This document shows positions 18,611 through 27,444 of a DNA stretch of 59,117 nt, one piece after another. Location: positions 1 to 59,117 of the forward strand of contig NZ_FOYL01000024.1 in assembly GCF_900115955.1 (NCBI RefSeq). Direction: 5' to 3'. This DNA is from Lentzea waywayandensis (lineage in GTDB: Bacteria > Actinomycetota > Actinomycetes > Mycobacteriales > Pseudonocardiaceae). Numbering within the stretch: position 1 is the first letter of the stretch; every line of letters begins with the position of its first letter. A program made the position numbers and the translations under genes. The notes beneath the pieces are model-generated. The model made no database searches and was not told the origin of the DNA. It was given only the letters and a program-made list of their open reading frames with translations.

Positions 18611-18638
18611 CAGCCGGGTGGACCGATCCACCCGGCTG
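18611..18638 (-). terminator. Hairpin after the second WXG100 gene
   Basis: A perfect 12-bp stem, cagccgggtgga (18611-18622) and tccacccggctg (18627-18638), closes a four-base loop. It lies 37 bp after the 98-aa WXG gene. There is no T-run. It probably works as a partial terminator or 3' stabiliser that keeps the esx transcript more abundant than the genes behind it. Confidence 0.6.
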
Positions 18639-18674
18639 CTGGGCCGCGCCACCACCCGTGAGTTACCGGGGTGC

Positions 18675-18971
18675 TCAGCCCCAGCTGTCGGTGATGGCCG
18701 ACTCGGTCTGGTTCAGCCGGGTCGTGACGTTCGTCAGGATTTCCGACCCCATCTGGAGCGACACGGGCATCGCGGCCGCGGCGTTGTCCCAGCGCGTCTT
18801 CCGCGCGTTGTACGCGTCCCTCGAAGTGGGGCTCTGCCAGGCGGCCAACGAACTCTGGAGGGACGTGTGCAGGTCGTCCAACTCCCGCTTGACCCTGGTG
18901 TTGGCGTCCATGATCTCGGCCGCGACGCGCTGATTGATGGCGCCGCTGTAGGTGTACGTGGGCTGACTCAC
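18675..18971 (-). CDS. WXG100-family protein (EsxA/EsxB-like)
   Basis: A 98-aa protein, the standard WXG100 length. It has two helices separated by AAWQSPTSRDAY, in which W-Q-S takes the place of W-X-G. The C-terminal end is short (ITDSWG) without an obvious YxxxD/E. It starts with GTG at 18971 behind AAGGGAAACC. It is encoded 56 bp after the 113-aa WXG-type gene, so the two probably form a heterodimer exported by EccC. The pairing is inferred from family knowledge. Confidence 0.85.
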   Translation of the reverse strand: MSQPTYTYSGAINQRVAAEIMDANTRVKRELDDLHTSLQSSLAAWQSPTSRDAYNARKTRWDNAAAAMPVSLQMGSEILTNVTTRLNQTESAITDSWG

Positions 18972-19027
18972 GATTCGGTTTCCCTTCTAGGTTCCAGGTT
19001 CGCGAGGTGTTCGGGGAATTCCGCGAT

Positions 19028-19369
19028 CTAGAGACCGGAAAGGCCGCCGAAGGTGCCGGCCATCCTGGCCGAGGCTTCCGTCACTTCGTCCGTCGTGTCG
19101 GCGTCGCTCTTGCCGACGTGCTGCGCGCCGTCCTGCATGATGCGGATCATCTCCCTGAGCGCCGACTCGATGTCCGTGACGTTGGCGAACCAACTCGTGA
19201 ACGCGCGCTTGTACTCGTTGGCGGCGCCACCGGTGAAGGTGCCGGACAGGCTGTTGATCGAGGCCTCGACCTCACCGCGCTCCCGCTGGACGGCGCTCAG
19301 GGTCTGCCCCATCCGCTCCGCCGCGGCGAGCATTCCCTCCCTGGTTACCGAGTTCTCGGCACTTGTCAT
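19028..19369 (-). CDS. WXG100-family protein (EsxB-like)
   Basis: A 113-aa two-helix protein with GTFTGGAANEYKRAF at the turn; F-T-G replaces the W-X-G. Helix two runs through WFANVTDIESALREMIRIMQ. The tail after the second helix is longer than in the 98-aa partner and could carry the export signal. The ATG at 19369 is preceded by GGGAG at a rather long distance. It is the first gene of the T7SS locus. Confidence 0.8.
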   Translation of the reverse strand: MTSAENSVTREGMLAAAERMGQTLSAVQRERGEVEASINSLSGTFTGGAANEYKRAFTSWFANVTDIESALREMIRIMQDGAQHVGKSDADTTDEVTEASARMAGTFGGLSGL

Positions 19370-19701
19370 CGCTGCTCAACTCCCTCAATGAATCTCACGA
19401 CGTCGCCGGTCAATGTCCAAAAGAGGACAGCTGCCACCGATTCATCATCGTTTCGCGTGAACTGGACGAACAGTCCGGCGAAGCCACCGGGTGGGCGGGC
19501 GACCACGGATGCGCTTCAACGGTGGGAGCGTTCTCGCTTCCAGTTCCGGACGTTAATCATCGAGACACAGCTCACGCAACCAAAGTTGCAGCTCACCAAA
19601 GCAGCTCTGCCCGAACGTGTCGCGACTGTGTGCCCTTTCAGACATCAGTCCAGCTCAAAACCCGTCGCGCATCTCAGTTCGCAGTGTGCGCAAATCGAGT
19701 C
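19370..19701 (-). other. Intergenic region upstream of the T7SS genes
   Basis: 332 bp without a credible gene. It should hold the promoter of the T7SS locus. A TTGACC hexamer lies about 45 bp before the first start on the minus strand, but no convincing -10 follows. Its AT content is slightly higher than that of the surroundings. Confidence 0.4.
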
Positions 19702-20586
19702 TCAGCCGTGATGACTGACGGAACGCAACATGTGCAGCGCCCACTTCTGGTCGTCCGGATCCGTGAAGAAAGCACCGAGGCTCAACGCGGTGCCCTCCCT
19801 GACCACGTGGGCGTAGAAGTCGCGCTGCGGACGCCCGTCGACCACCGTGTCCACCCAGAAGGCGTGCGTGATGTCGTCGGCGGTGGGTGTGATGAGCGTC
19901 TGCTCCTTCGGCACGTCCGGCGCGCCCTTCAGCAGGTCGCGCAGGAACTCCGCGGGCGAACGCCGCTCCTTGTCGGTCAGCACGTCGACGAACACCGACC
20001 GGCCTGGCTTGCCGAACCGCCAGGTGCCGTCGTTCAGTCCTGCCGCCGTTCCCTCGCCTCGCTCGACGCTCCAGTGCCTGCTCACCCTGGCGCGGATCGC
20101 GACCGGCAACGGGTCGGGGAACCAGTTCAGCACGACATCCCGGTCCCACGTTTCGGTCAGCATTCGGTGCAACATCGGATGATCCGAGTTCACGATCGTC
20201 GGCGGCTCGTCCATCGCGCGGACTGAGGCCATGACCTCAGCGCCCCGCAGCGTCGCGGTCCACGGCTTGAGGTCGTTGCCCAGCGCGCCGTGCAGGACCA
20301 GACCGTCCCAAGTGGAGTCACGCCAGGCGGCGAACGCACGCTGGAAGTCCTCCTCGCGCAACTCCAGCCACGTCATGTACATCAGCGTCGTCCCCCCGGT
20401 GAGCATCACCGGCAACAGGCATCGCACGAACGTCGGCCCGGCTTCCAGGCGCAGAAAGGCCGCGTTGGGGTTGGTCTCCTTCGACGCGACCGCGCCATCG
20501 GGCAGGGGCACGGTCAAATCGATGCGACCCGGGCTGTTGATCGCGGCGCCACAGCAAGCGCACTGCTCGACAGGTGGTGTCGTCAC
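19702..20586 (-). CDS. DUF2199-type protein
   Basis: About 294 aa when started at the GTG at 20586; a longer frame reaches 20658 but that extension is Arg-rich and unlike protein. The N-terminus has CACCG, a possible metal or structural Cys knuckle, followed by PLPDG and the block TTLMYMTWLELREEDFQRAFAAW, which matches the DUF2199 pattern. Later parts (HPMLHRMLTETWDRDVVLNW; AEFLRDLLKG) look globular and soluble. The function of the family is unknown. It lies next to the T7SS locus on the same strand but is separated from it by 332 bp, so it is probably not part of that system. Confidence 0.55.
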   Translation of the reverse strand: MTTPPVEQCACCGAAINSPGRIDLTVPLPDGAVASKETNPNAAFLRLEAGPTFVRCLLPVMLTGGTTLMYMTWLELREEDFQRAFAAWRDSTWDGLVLHGALGNDLKPWTATLRGAEVMASVRAMDEPPTIVNSDHPMLHRMLTETWDRDVVLNWFPDPLPVAIRARVSRHWSVERGEGTAAGLNDGTWRFGKPGRSVFVDVLTDKERRSPAEFLRDLLKGAPDVPKEQTLITPTADDITHAFWVDTVVDGRPQRDFYAHVVREGTALSLGAFFTDPDDQKWALHMLRSVSHHG

Positions 20587-20658
20587 ACCGTCAAGGCTAT
20601 TTCGTCGCCGGTCGAGCCGAGACCGCTTCGCCGCCCGGATGACCGGAAGGCCTCTCAA

Positions 20659-20853
20659 TCACGCCCGTTCGCGCCTTGTGCGGACGCGCAGTGAACCTCG
20701 CAGTGAGGTACGAGCGTCGTCGTCCTCCGGATCGTGGGCAATACCAAGAAGAACGCCGTTCTCGCTCATTTCATATGCATCCGCCGGACGAGCGAATTCG
20801 TCCATCGACGAACCAGGCTCGGATCCGGGCATTGCGGTCTCGAAGCTGTACAT
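20659..20853 (-). CDS. Small acidic protein of unknown function
   Basis: A 64-aa protein. The ATG at 20853 is chosen because GAGGAG lies six bases upstream. It is rich in acidic and Ser residues at the N-terminus (SFETAMPGSEPGSSMDEFAR), with HDPEDDD in the middle and an Arg-rich end (RVRTRRERA). No membrane segment or cysteine is seen. It follows a LuxR regulator on the same strand by 124 bp. No family was recognised. Confidence 0.45.
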   Translation of the reverse strand: MYSFETAMPGSEPGSSMDEFARPADAYEMSENGVLLGIAHDPEDDDARTSLRGSLRVRTRRERA

Positions 20854-20977
20854 CTGCTTCTCCTCGTCGGTCCTATTCCAAACCAACAATGCCCACGAAT
20901 CCCACCGATGTGGGCGTTCCCGAGCCGAGAGTGCCTCAATTCCCAGCGAACACTTCCCTCAGGAACCCCGGAACGTC

Positions 20978-21631
20978 TCAAATGGCGCCGACGCGCATCG
21001 CGTACGACACCGCATGCGCGCGATTACGCAGCCGCAGCCGGCTCATCACGTCCTGAATGATCTTCTTGATCGTCCGCTCGGAATAGTTGAGCTCGCTCGC
21101 GATCCGGGTGGTGTCGTAGCCCTCGGCCAGCCGCCGGAGCACCTCCACCTCGCGCTCGGTCAGCCCACCGGCCATGACTCCCTGCGACGTCAGCATGTCG
21201 AACTGGGACGACCGCACCTCGTCGACGAGCCACCGCACCAGCACGTCCGGCACGACCGCCCGTCCCGCGGAACTGGCCAGCACCGCACGAACCACCTGAT
21301 CCGCCGTCACACCGCGGTACGGCAGCACGCTCACCACACCGGCCCCGAAGAGCTGCGGCAGGTACCGCTCCCGCAGCGGGCCCGCGACCAGCACGATCCG
21401 CTGCCCCGCGGATTCCTGCGCAGCCAGCTCGTCGACCACCGCGTCGGTCACCAACTCGGCCAGCACCACGACCACATCCGCGTCGACCCACTCGGTCGCC
21501 AGCACACCCAAGTCCTGGCGCGCGGTCAGTGCGGCCACCACCTCGCCGCCCAGCCCCGCATCACCCGCCAGCACCGTCACGGCCACCCGAACGGGTCCCG
21601 CGGGCGTCACTCTTGCCATCGCCTGCGACAT
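20978..21631 (-). CDS. LuxR-type regulator with pseudo-receiver domain
   Basis: A 217-aa protein (ATG at 21631 behind GAGGTG). Residues 15-135 have the alpha/beta pattern of a NarL-type receiver, but the phosphoacceptor strand reads DADVVVVLAELV with no Asp at the site, and the conserved Lys is replaced (VSVLPYRG). Residues 150-215 are a LuxR helix-turn-helix (GGLTEREVEVLRRLAEG; NYSERTIKKIIQDVMSRL). The C-terminal half is closely related to the regulator at 35806-36429. It probably binds DNA without phosphorylation control. Targets are unknown. Confidence 0.85.
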   Translation of the reverse strand: MSQAMARVTPAGPVRVAVTVLAGDAGLGGEVVAALTARQDLGVLATEWVDADVVVVLAELVTDAVVDELAAQESAGQRIVLVAGPLRERYLPQLFGAGVVSVLPYRGVTADQVVRAVLASSAGRAVVPDVLVRWLVDEVRSSQFDMLTSQGVMAGGLTEREVEVLRRLAEGYDTTRIASELNYSERTIKKIIQDVMSRLRLRNRAHAVSYAMRVGAI

Positions 21632-22131
21632 CACTGCACCTCATCCACCACCACTGCAGATTGAAGGGTGCAGAAAAACACAGCACCGTCAACAGGTCGT
21701 CGACACGGCGTCAACGAATTCATGCACGGCCGTACCAGGAATCGCGCCAGATCGTCCGGCAGTAGTCCGAAGATCTTTCAGGACGAGCGCGCCGCCGCAC
21801 CCAGAACGGGAAGAACCCGCAGTTCACAGACCTAACACGAGCGAACCACAAACTCTCCCCCGCCTGGTCGAGTGCCGTTGACAGCCTGCCGCCGCATCGG
21901 GCGAACGGAGTCGCGGAACCGTGACCGTGCCGCGATTTGCACTGCTACGAATAAATCATCAGCCATCAATGCGACCGCACCGGACGCCGGGCCGGATCCG
22001 GGAACTGCGCTCCGGCACCGGCGCGCCCGCCACGACGAAGCGGCCGAAGGGTGAACGGCGCAATGAACTGTGCCCTGACAACCCCCTGCCAAGCTTGAGC
22101 CGAACGGGGCACAGAGACGTAACATGCGCAT
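21632..22131. other. Divergent intergenic region before the SARP regulator
   Basis: 500 bp between divergent regulators. No open frame here has convincing protein character. It holds the SARP promoter near 22095-22125 and presumably the LuxR promoter. Confidence 0.5.
22095..22125 (+). promoter_or_regulatory. Candidate leaderless promoter of the SARP gene
   Basis: TTGAGC (22095-22100) and TAACAT (22120-22125) are separated by 19 bases. The ATG at 22132 begins six bases after the -10 hexamer and has no ribosome-binding site, so the transcript would start at or next to the start codon. Confidence 0.5.
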
Positions 22132-25100
22132 ATGGTCGCGTTCAACTTGCCCGAGGCGAGCGAGGAACAACCGCGGACCGGCAACGGTCTAGCGCTCGCG
22201 GTGCTCGGCTCGGTGCGGGCGTGGCGCAATGGGTCCGAACTGGACGTCGGCTCACCTCAGCAACGGCTGACGCTCGCCGTGCTGGCCCTGGCTCGCGGCC
22301 GGGCGGTGCAGGTACCGGAGATCATCGCGGCGCTGTGGGGAGATCGCGAACCACAGGCCGCGCGCGGCACTGTGCGAACGTACGTACACCGGTTGCGCCG
22401 GGTCTTCGACGACGCGTCCGGCACGATGAATCCGTTGCGCTCGGTCGGCAACGGCTACCAGCTCAAGATCGACGACCAGGCGTCCGACCTCGGCCGTTTT
22501 CTCTCCGCGCGCCAGGCCGCCGCCGAGGCCAGGTCCCACAAGGACCCGCACCGCGCGGTGGCGCTACTAAGGGAAGCCACCGGCGAGTGGCACGACGACG
22601 CGCTCGCCGGCCTGCCCGGCGAGTGGGCGGAGACCGAACGCCAGCGCTTCAAGCGACTCGGCATCCAGACCATCGAGACACTCGCCGAACTCGAGCTCGA
22701 ACTGGGCCACAGCACGGAGGTCGCGGAACGGCTGACCGTGCTCGCGGAGGCCGAACCGCTGCGAGAGCACGTGCACGAGCTGCTGATGCTCGCCTTGTAC
22801 CGGGCCGGCCGCCCGGCCGAAGCACTCACCGTGTTCGAAAGACTGCGCCTCACCCTGCGCGACGAGCTCGGTGTGGACCCCGGACCCTCGCTGCGGACCT
22901 TGCACGAACGCATCCTGACCGCCGACGTCACGCTGCTGCCGCAGCCGGACGCGGGCCCTCCCCCGGGCCCGCCTCCCCTGATCCGACCCGCCCAGCTGCC
23001 CTCCGCGCTGCCCATGTTCGTCGGCAGGCGCACCGAGCTAGACGACCTGACCGCGAGGTTGTCCACCGCACCGGTTCCCGGCGTCGTGGTGGTGCACGGC
23101 ACCGCCGGCGTCGGCAAGACGACGTTCGCGGTGTACTGGGCGAACCACGCGGCACCGTCCTATCCGGACGGCCAGCTCTACGTCAACCTCCGCGGCTTCG
23201 AGGCCGGCGGCGTCGCGAGGAAACCGGAGGAGGTGCTCACCGAACTCCTCGACGCGCTCGGCGTGCCCAAAACGAACCGGCCCACCAGCATCGACGCCCT
23301 GACCGCGCTCTACCGCAGTGCGCTGGCCGACCGGCGCGTGCTGGTTCTGCTGGACAACGCGCGGACGAGCTCACAGGTGTTGCCGCTGCTGCCGGGCGGA
23401 AAGCACTGCGTGGCCCTGATCACCAGCCGCATCGAACTGACCGGCCTGGTCGCCACCACCGGTGCACACGCCGTCACCCTGGACCTGATGAACGACCAGG
23501 AGTCGGCAGAGCTGATGGCCGCACGACTCGGCGCGAGCCGAGTCGCAGCGGAACCCTGCGCCGTCCGGGAGATCGCGGACATCTGCGCCCGGCTCCCCCT
23601 CGCGCTCGCGGTCGTCTGCGCCCGCATCGCCAACAACCCCAGGCTGCCGCTCTCCGACGCCCTGGACCAGATCACCCGTCACGCCGAGAACCGGTTGGAC
23701 GTGCTGGGCGGCGCTGACCCGAGCACGGACCTGCGCTCGTTGCTGTCGTGGTCGTACCGCGCCCTCAGCCCACAGGCCGCACAACTGTTCCGGCGCCTGT
23801 CCTTGTTGCCGGGAGCCGAGTTCAGCCCGCACGCGGCTGCCAGCCTCGCCGAGTTGCCCCTGCGCCAGACCACCGCGGTCATGCAGGAGCTGACCAGGGC
23901 GTGCCTGCTCACGCCGCAGCGAGGCCGCTACAGCTGGCACGACCTGTTGCGCGACTACGCCGAGGAACTGCTGGAGGACACCGAGAGCACCGAGGAGATC
24001 CGCGCGGCGCACCGCCGTCTCTTTGACCACTACGTCCTGCTCACCAAGGCTGGCACGAACGGCATGGACCCGAACAGCGAGGACCAGCCACCGCCGTTGG
24101 AGATCGCGCCTGGGGTGCTGCCGTGCAGGGAGTTCGACGAGCAGTCGTCGGTGGCCATGTTCAACACCGCCTACGAGACCGTGCTGACCCTCATCCACCT
24201 CGCCGCCGAGACCGGGTTCGAGCAGCATGCCTGGCACCTCACCTGGTACACGCGGCGCTACCTCGACTGGGCCGGTCGCATCGACGACCTGGCCACCTGC
24301 AACCAGGTCGCACTGGAAGCCGCGCAACGAACTCAGGACCAGCGCGGGGCCGCTTACGCCTACCGCGGGCTCGCGCGCGTCGCCTGGTGGAACAACAACA
24401 TCGACACCTGCCTGGCGTACCTGGACGCCGCCGCCGCTGCGTTCAGGGCCGTCGGCGACCGTCTCGCGGAGGCCTACACCCACCGCCAGGCGGTGGGCGT
24501 GCTGGCCGCCGTGAAGCAGAACGACGCCGCGCTCGACCGGATCGAGCTGGCGCGGGAGCTGTTCTGCGCCGAGAATCGGATGGACCTCGAACGCGGGCTG
24601 CTCAGCGCTGCCGCCAAATGCCTGTTCCAGCAGGGCCGCTATTCCGAAGCGATCGAAGCCGGATACGTGGCGCGCGAACGCAACCACGAACTGGGCGGCA
24701 AGGACGACCTGTCCACCGCGCTGAGCGTGCTCGCCTACGCCCACGCACACCTGGGCAACTACCACGCGGCCGTCCAGTTCATGGAGGAGGAGATCGAGGT
24801 CCAGCGCGGCAGCGAGGAGTTCACCGGCCCCAACTACGCGGCGAGCCGGCGCGGCCTGCTGACCATCGAGATGATCCAGTTCGGCCGGATGCTCTTCGCC
24901 GCGGGCGAGCACGAGCGAGCCGAGCGTGTGCAACGTGAAGCCCTGCACCGGCTTCGCAACGAGCTCACCGATCTCTGGTCGACCGCGGACCTGGTGTCCG
25001 GCGGCGAGCGCCACGCGGTGCTGGCCGACCTGGACGCGTTGCTGGCCGTGGACCTGCCGGACCACGACTGGCACGCTGCCTGCGAGGCGATCTTCCACCG

Positions 25101-25188
25101 TGCGGACCGGGTGACGAACCCCTTGGGGTCGTTGCACTGGCTGAACGATGAGCTGCCACCGGCAGAGAACGGTGCCCGGCCGGCGTGA
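22132..25188 (+). CDS. AfsR-type SARP regulator with NB-ARC and TPR domains
   Basis: A 1018-aa protein. Residues about 20-105 are an OmpR-like winged helix (LTLAVLALARGRAVQVPEII; GTVRTYVHRLRRVF), followed by a bacterial transcriptional activation domain to about 255 and a Pro-rich linker. The NB-ARC ATPase has Walker A GTAGVGKTTF near 326, Walker B RRVLVLLDNA near 400 and GLPLAL-like RLPLALAVV near 487. The C-terminal half consists of TPR-like helices. Such proteins activate secondary-metabolite or developmental genes and use ATP binding as a switch. No biosynthetic cluster is visible in the window, so the target is unknown. It converges on the ABC transporter operon with a 22-bp gap. Confidence 0.95.
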   Translation: MVAFNLPEASEEQPRTGNGLALAVLGSVRAWRNGSELDVGSPQQRLTLAVLALARGRAVQVPEIIAALWGDREPQAARGTVRTYVHRLRRVFDDASGTMNPLRSVGNGYQLKIDDQASDLGRFLSARQAAAEARSHKDPHRAVALLREATGEWHDDALAGLPGEWAETERQRFKRLGIQTIETLAELELELGHSTEVAERLTVLAEAEPLREHVHELLMLALYRAGRPAEALTVFERLRLTLRDELGVDPGPSLRTLHERILTADVTLLPQPDAGPPPGPPPLIRPAQLPSALPMFVGRRTELDDLTARLSTAPVPGVVVVHGTAGVGKTTFAVYWANHAAPSYPDGQLYVNLRGFEAGGVARKPEEVLTELLDALGVPKTNRPTSIDALTALYRSALADRRVLVLLDNARTSSQVLPLLPGGKHCVALITSRIELTGLVATTGAHAVTLDLMNDQESAELMAARLGASRVAAEPCAVREIADICARLPLALAVVCARIANNPRLPLSDALDQITRHAENRLDVLGGADPSTDLRSLLSWSYRALSPQAAQLFRRLSLLPGAEFSPHAAASLAELPLRQTTAVMQELTRACLLTPQRGRYSWHDLLRDYAEELLEDTESTEEIRAAHRRLFDHYVLLTKAGTNGMDPNSEDQPPPLEIAPGVLPCREFDEQSSVAMFNTAYETVLTLIHLAAETGFEQHAWHLTWYTRRYLDWAGRIDDLATCNQVALEAAQRTQDQRGAAYAYRGLARVAWWNNNIDTCLAYLDAAAAAFRAVGDRLAEAYTHRQAVGVLAAVKQNDAALDRIELARELFCAENRMDLERGLLSAAAKCLFQQGRYSEAIEAGYVARERNHELGGKDDLSTALSVLAYAHAHLGNYHAAVQFMEEEIEVQRGSEEFTGPNYAASRRGLLTIEMIQFGRMLFAAGEHERAERVQREALHRLRNELTDLWSTADLVSGGERHAVLADLDALLAVDLPDHDWHAACEAIFHRADRVTNPLGSLHWLNDELPPAENGARPA

Positions 25189-25210
25189 TCACGACCAGGC
25201 ACCGCGGGTT

Positions 25211-26119
25211 CTACTTGGTGGATCCCGCCAGCACGCCCTGCACGAAGTAGCGCTGGAACGCCAGGAACACCGCCAGTGGCACCACCATCGACAGGAACGC
25301 GCCACTGGCCAGCAGGTCGATATTGGTGCCGAACTGCCGCAGCTGACCCCGCAGGGCGACCGTGATCGGTGCCGAGTCCTGGTCCGCGAACACCAGTGCC
25401 ACCAACAGGTCGTTCCACACCCAGAGGAACTGGAAGATCGCCAGCGAAGCCAGGGCAGGCTTGGCGACCGGCAGCACGACCCGGCGGAAGATGACCCACT
25501 CGGTCGCGCCGTCCATCCGTGCCGCTTCCACGAGATCACGCGGAATCCCCGTGAAGAAGTTGCGCAGCAGGAAGATCGCGAACGGCAGCCCGAACGCGAC
25601 GTGGAACGCCACGACTCCCGTGATCGTGCCGAACAGGTCCAGCGCACCGAACAGCTTCGCCACCGGGATCAGCGCGACCTGCACCGGCATCACCAGCAGA
25701 CCCACCACCCCGACCGTCAGCCAGATCCGGCCGCGGAACTCGATCCACGCCAGCCCGTACGCCGCGAGTGCCGCCAGCACCACCACGAGGATCGTCGACG
25801 GCACCGCGATGTAGACGGTGTTGAGGAACGACTGCAGGATCGTCGCGTTGCCCATGAGATCCACGTAGTTGTTCAACGTCAGCTCGGCTGGCTTGGTGAA
25901 AACGGCCCACCAGCCCGACTCGCTGTTCGCCCGCTCACTGCGCAGAGACGCGACGAACAGACCGAACACCGGCATCAGCCAGAACACCGCGACCAGCGCG
26001 AGCACGACCTGCACCGCGCCGTTGCCCAGCCCCGACATCGCACGGGACAACACGCCCCGGCGTGGCGTCCCGGACACGCTCAGCTCGACGACGCGAGGCT
26101 TGTCCTGCACCAGAGTCAC
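25211..26119 (-). CDS. Carbohydrate ABC transporter permease (MalG type)
   Basis: A 302-aa protein with about six membrane helices. It has the EAA loop EAARMDGATEWVIFRRVVLP near residues 200-220, which contacts the ATPase. Its start overlaps the stop of the partner permease by four bases (26116-26119). It is the last gene of the importer operon. The substrate is probably an oligosaccharide or glucoside, inferred from family; a trehalase-type gene lies nearby. Confidence 0.92.
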   Translation of the reverse strand: MTLVQDKPRVVELSVSGTPRRGVLSRAMSGLGNGAVQVVLALVAVFWLMPVFGLFVASLRSERANSESGWWAVFTKPAELTLNNYVDLMGNATILQSFLNTVYIAVPSTILVVVLAALAAYGLAWIEFRGRIWLTVGVVGLLVMPVQVALIPVAKLFGALDLFGTITGVVAFHVAFGLPFAIFLLRNFFTGIPRDLVEAARMDGATEWVIFRRVVLPVAKPALASLAIFQFLWVWNDLLVALVFADQDSAPITVALRGQLRQFGTNIDLLASGAFLSMVVPLAVFLAFQRYFVQGVLAGSTK

Positions 26120-27444
26120 GTCTGCTCCCGTCGGAATCGGCGGATGTTGAACAGCATCGCGGGCGCCACCAGCAGGAACAGCACCACGGCCAGCGCGCTG
26201 CCCGCTCCCTGGTCACCGCCAGAGCCGAAGGAGACCTGCCACATCTGCAGCGCCAGCACGTTCGCCTCCTCCTGCACCGAGCCGGGCGCGATGACGAACA
26301 CCAACTCGAAGATCTTCAACACGTTGATCACCAGCGTCACGAACACGACCAGCAGCACAGGGGTCAGCAACGGCACCGTGACCCGCTTGAAGACCTGCCA
26401 CTCCGTCGCGCCGTCCACCCGCGCCGCTTCGAGAGCGTCACGCGGGATCGCGGAGAGGCCGGCGGCGATGAACGTGATCGCGAACCCGGTCATGATCCAG
26501 ATCCAGGACGAGATGATCACCGGGGTGATCAGCGACGGCCCGAGCCACGTCAGGCCGCGGAACGGCAGCGCGAAGTTGCTGGGCGGCAACCGAAGCGCGT
26601 AGTCGCGGTTGGCCAGGTCCGGGAACGTGAAAATGCCGTTGGACCCGGTCGTGGTGCGCGCGACGACCTTGCCGTCGGCCACCGCCTCGACGATCACGCC
26701 GGGCAGTCCACGTTCACCGGAGTCCGTTTTCGCCGCCATGCCACCGGCAGAGACGTCCAGCCACACAGCACCGCGCAGCTCGTCGGAGTCCGCGGCCGGC
26801 AGTGCCGCGTCGGCCGCGGTGTCCGGCAGCTGCTGGGGCTGGAACCCGACCATCGGCACCGTGACCACGTCACCGGGACGGAACGACGAGTTCGTGGCGT
26901 ACCCGTCCGGTGTCGCGGTGATCGGCGCACCCTGCCGCGGACGTGCGCCCGGGAACGACGACTGCGCGGCGAACATGTCGTGGACGCCAACCGCGACCGC
27001 GTTGACGATGCCCTGGTTCGGGTCTTCCTCGTAGACCAGCCGGAAGATGATGCCGGAAGCGAACAGCGAGATGGCCATCGGCATGAAGAGCACCAGCCGG
27101 AACGCCGTCGCCCAGCGGATCCGCTCGGTGAGCACCGCCAGGATCAGCCCGAGCCCGGTGACCGCCGCCGGTGCCACCACGACCCAGATCACGTTGTTCT
27201 TGAACGCGGTCAGCGTCCTGGGGTCGGTGAACAGGTCCACGTAGTTGCCGAGTCCGACGAACTCGTCACCGGTCCGGTCGAAGAAGCTGCGCACCATCGA
27301 GTACAGCAACGGGTACACGACGAGTGCGCCGAGCACGAGCAGTCCTGGCAACAGGAACGGGATGGCCTGCCTCGGGGAACGGCCGGGGATCCGGTCCGGC
27401 CGCGCCACCCTTTTGAAAGGCACAGGCTTCGCTGCTGCCGTCAT
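26116..27444 (-). CDS. Carbohydrate ABC transporter permease (MalF type) with extracellular beta-sandwich insert
   Basis: A 442-aa protein, longer than the usual 300. Membrane helices flank a large extracytoplasmic insert at about residues 150-285. Part of the insert has the prealbumin-like CarboxypepD_reg/SdrD_B pattern: GLPGVIVEAVADGKVV, TTTGSNGIFTFPDL and YALRLP. The EAA loop EAARVDGATEWQVFKRVTVP lies near 335-355. E. coli MalF has a large P2 loop in the same topological position that touches the binding protein, so the insert may do the same. Its start overlaps the lipoprotein stop by ATGA. Confidence 0.9.
   Translation of the reverse strand: MTAAAKPVPFKRVARPDRIPGRSPRQAIPFLLPGLLVLGALVVYPLLYSMVRSFFDRTGDEFVGLGNYVDLFTDPRTLTAFKNNVIWVVVAPAAVTGLGLILAVLTERIRWATAFRLVLFMPMAISLFASGIIFRLVYEEDPNQGIVNAVAVGVHDMFAAQSSFPGARPRQGAPITATPDGYATNSSFRPGDVVTVPMVGFQPQQLPDTAADAALPAADSDELRGAVWLDVSAGGMAAKTDSGERGLPGVIVEAVADGKVVARTTTGSNGIFTFPDLANRDYALRLPPSNFALPFRGLTWLGPSLITPVIISSWIWIMTGFAITFIAAGLSAIPRDALEAARVDGATEWQVFKRVTVPLLTPVLLVVFVTLVINVLKIFELVFVIAPGSVQEEANVLALQMWQVSFGSGGDQGAGSALAVVLFLLVAPAMLFNIRRFRREQT

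Noticed and set aside
21832..22170. A 112-codon minus-strand frame in the gap before the SARP gene.
   Set aside because: It overlaps the SARP start and promoter and shows no recognisable protein pattern.
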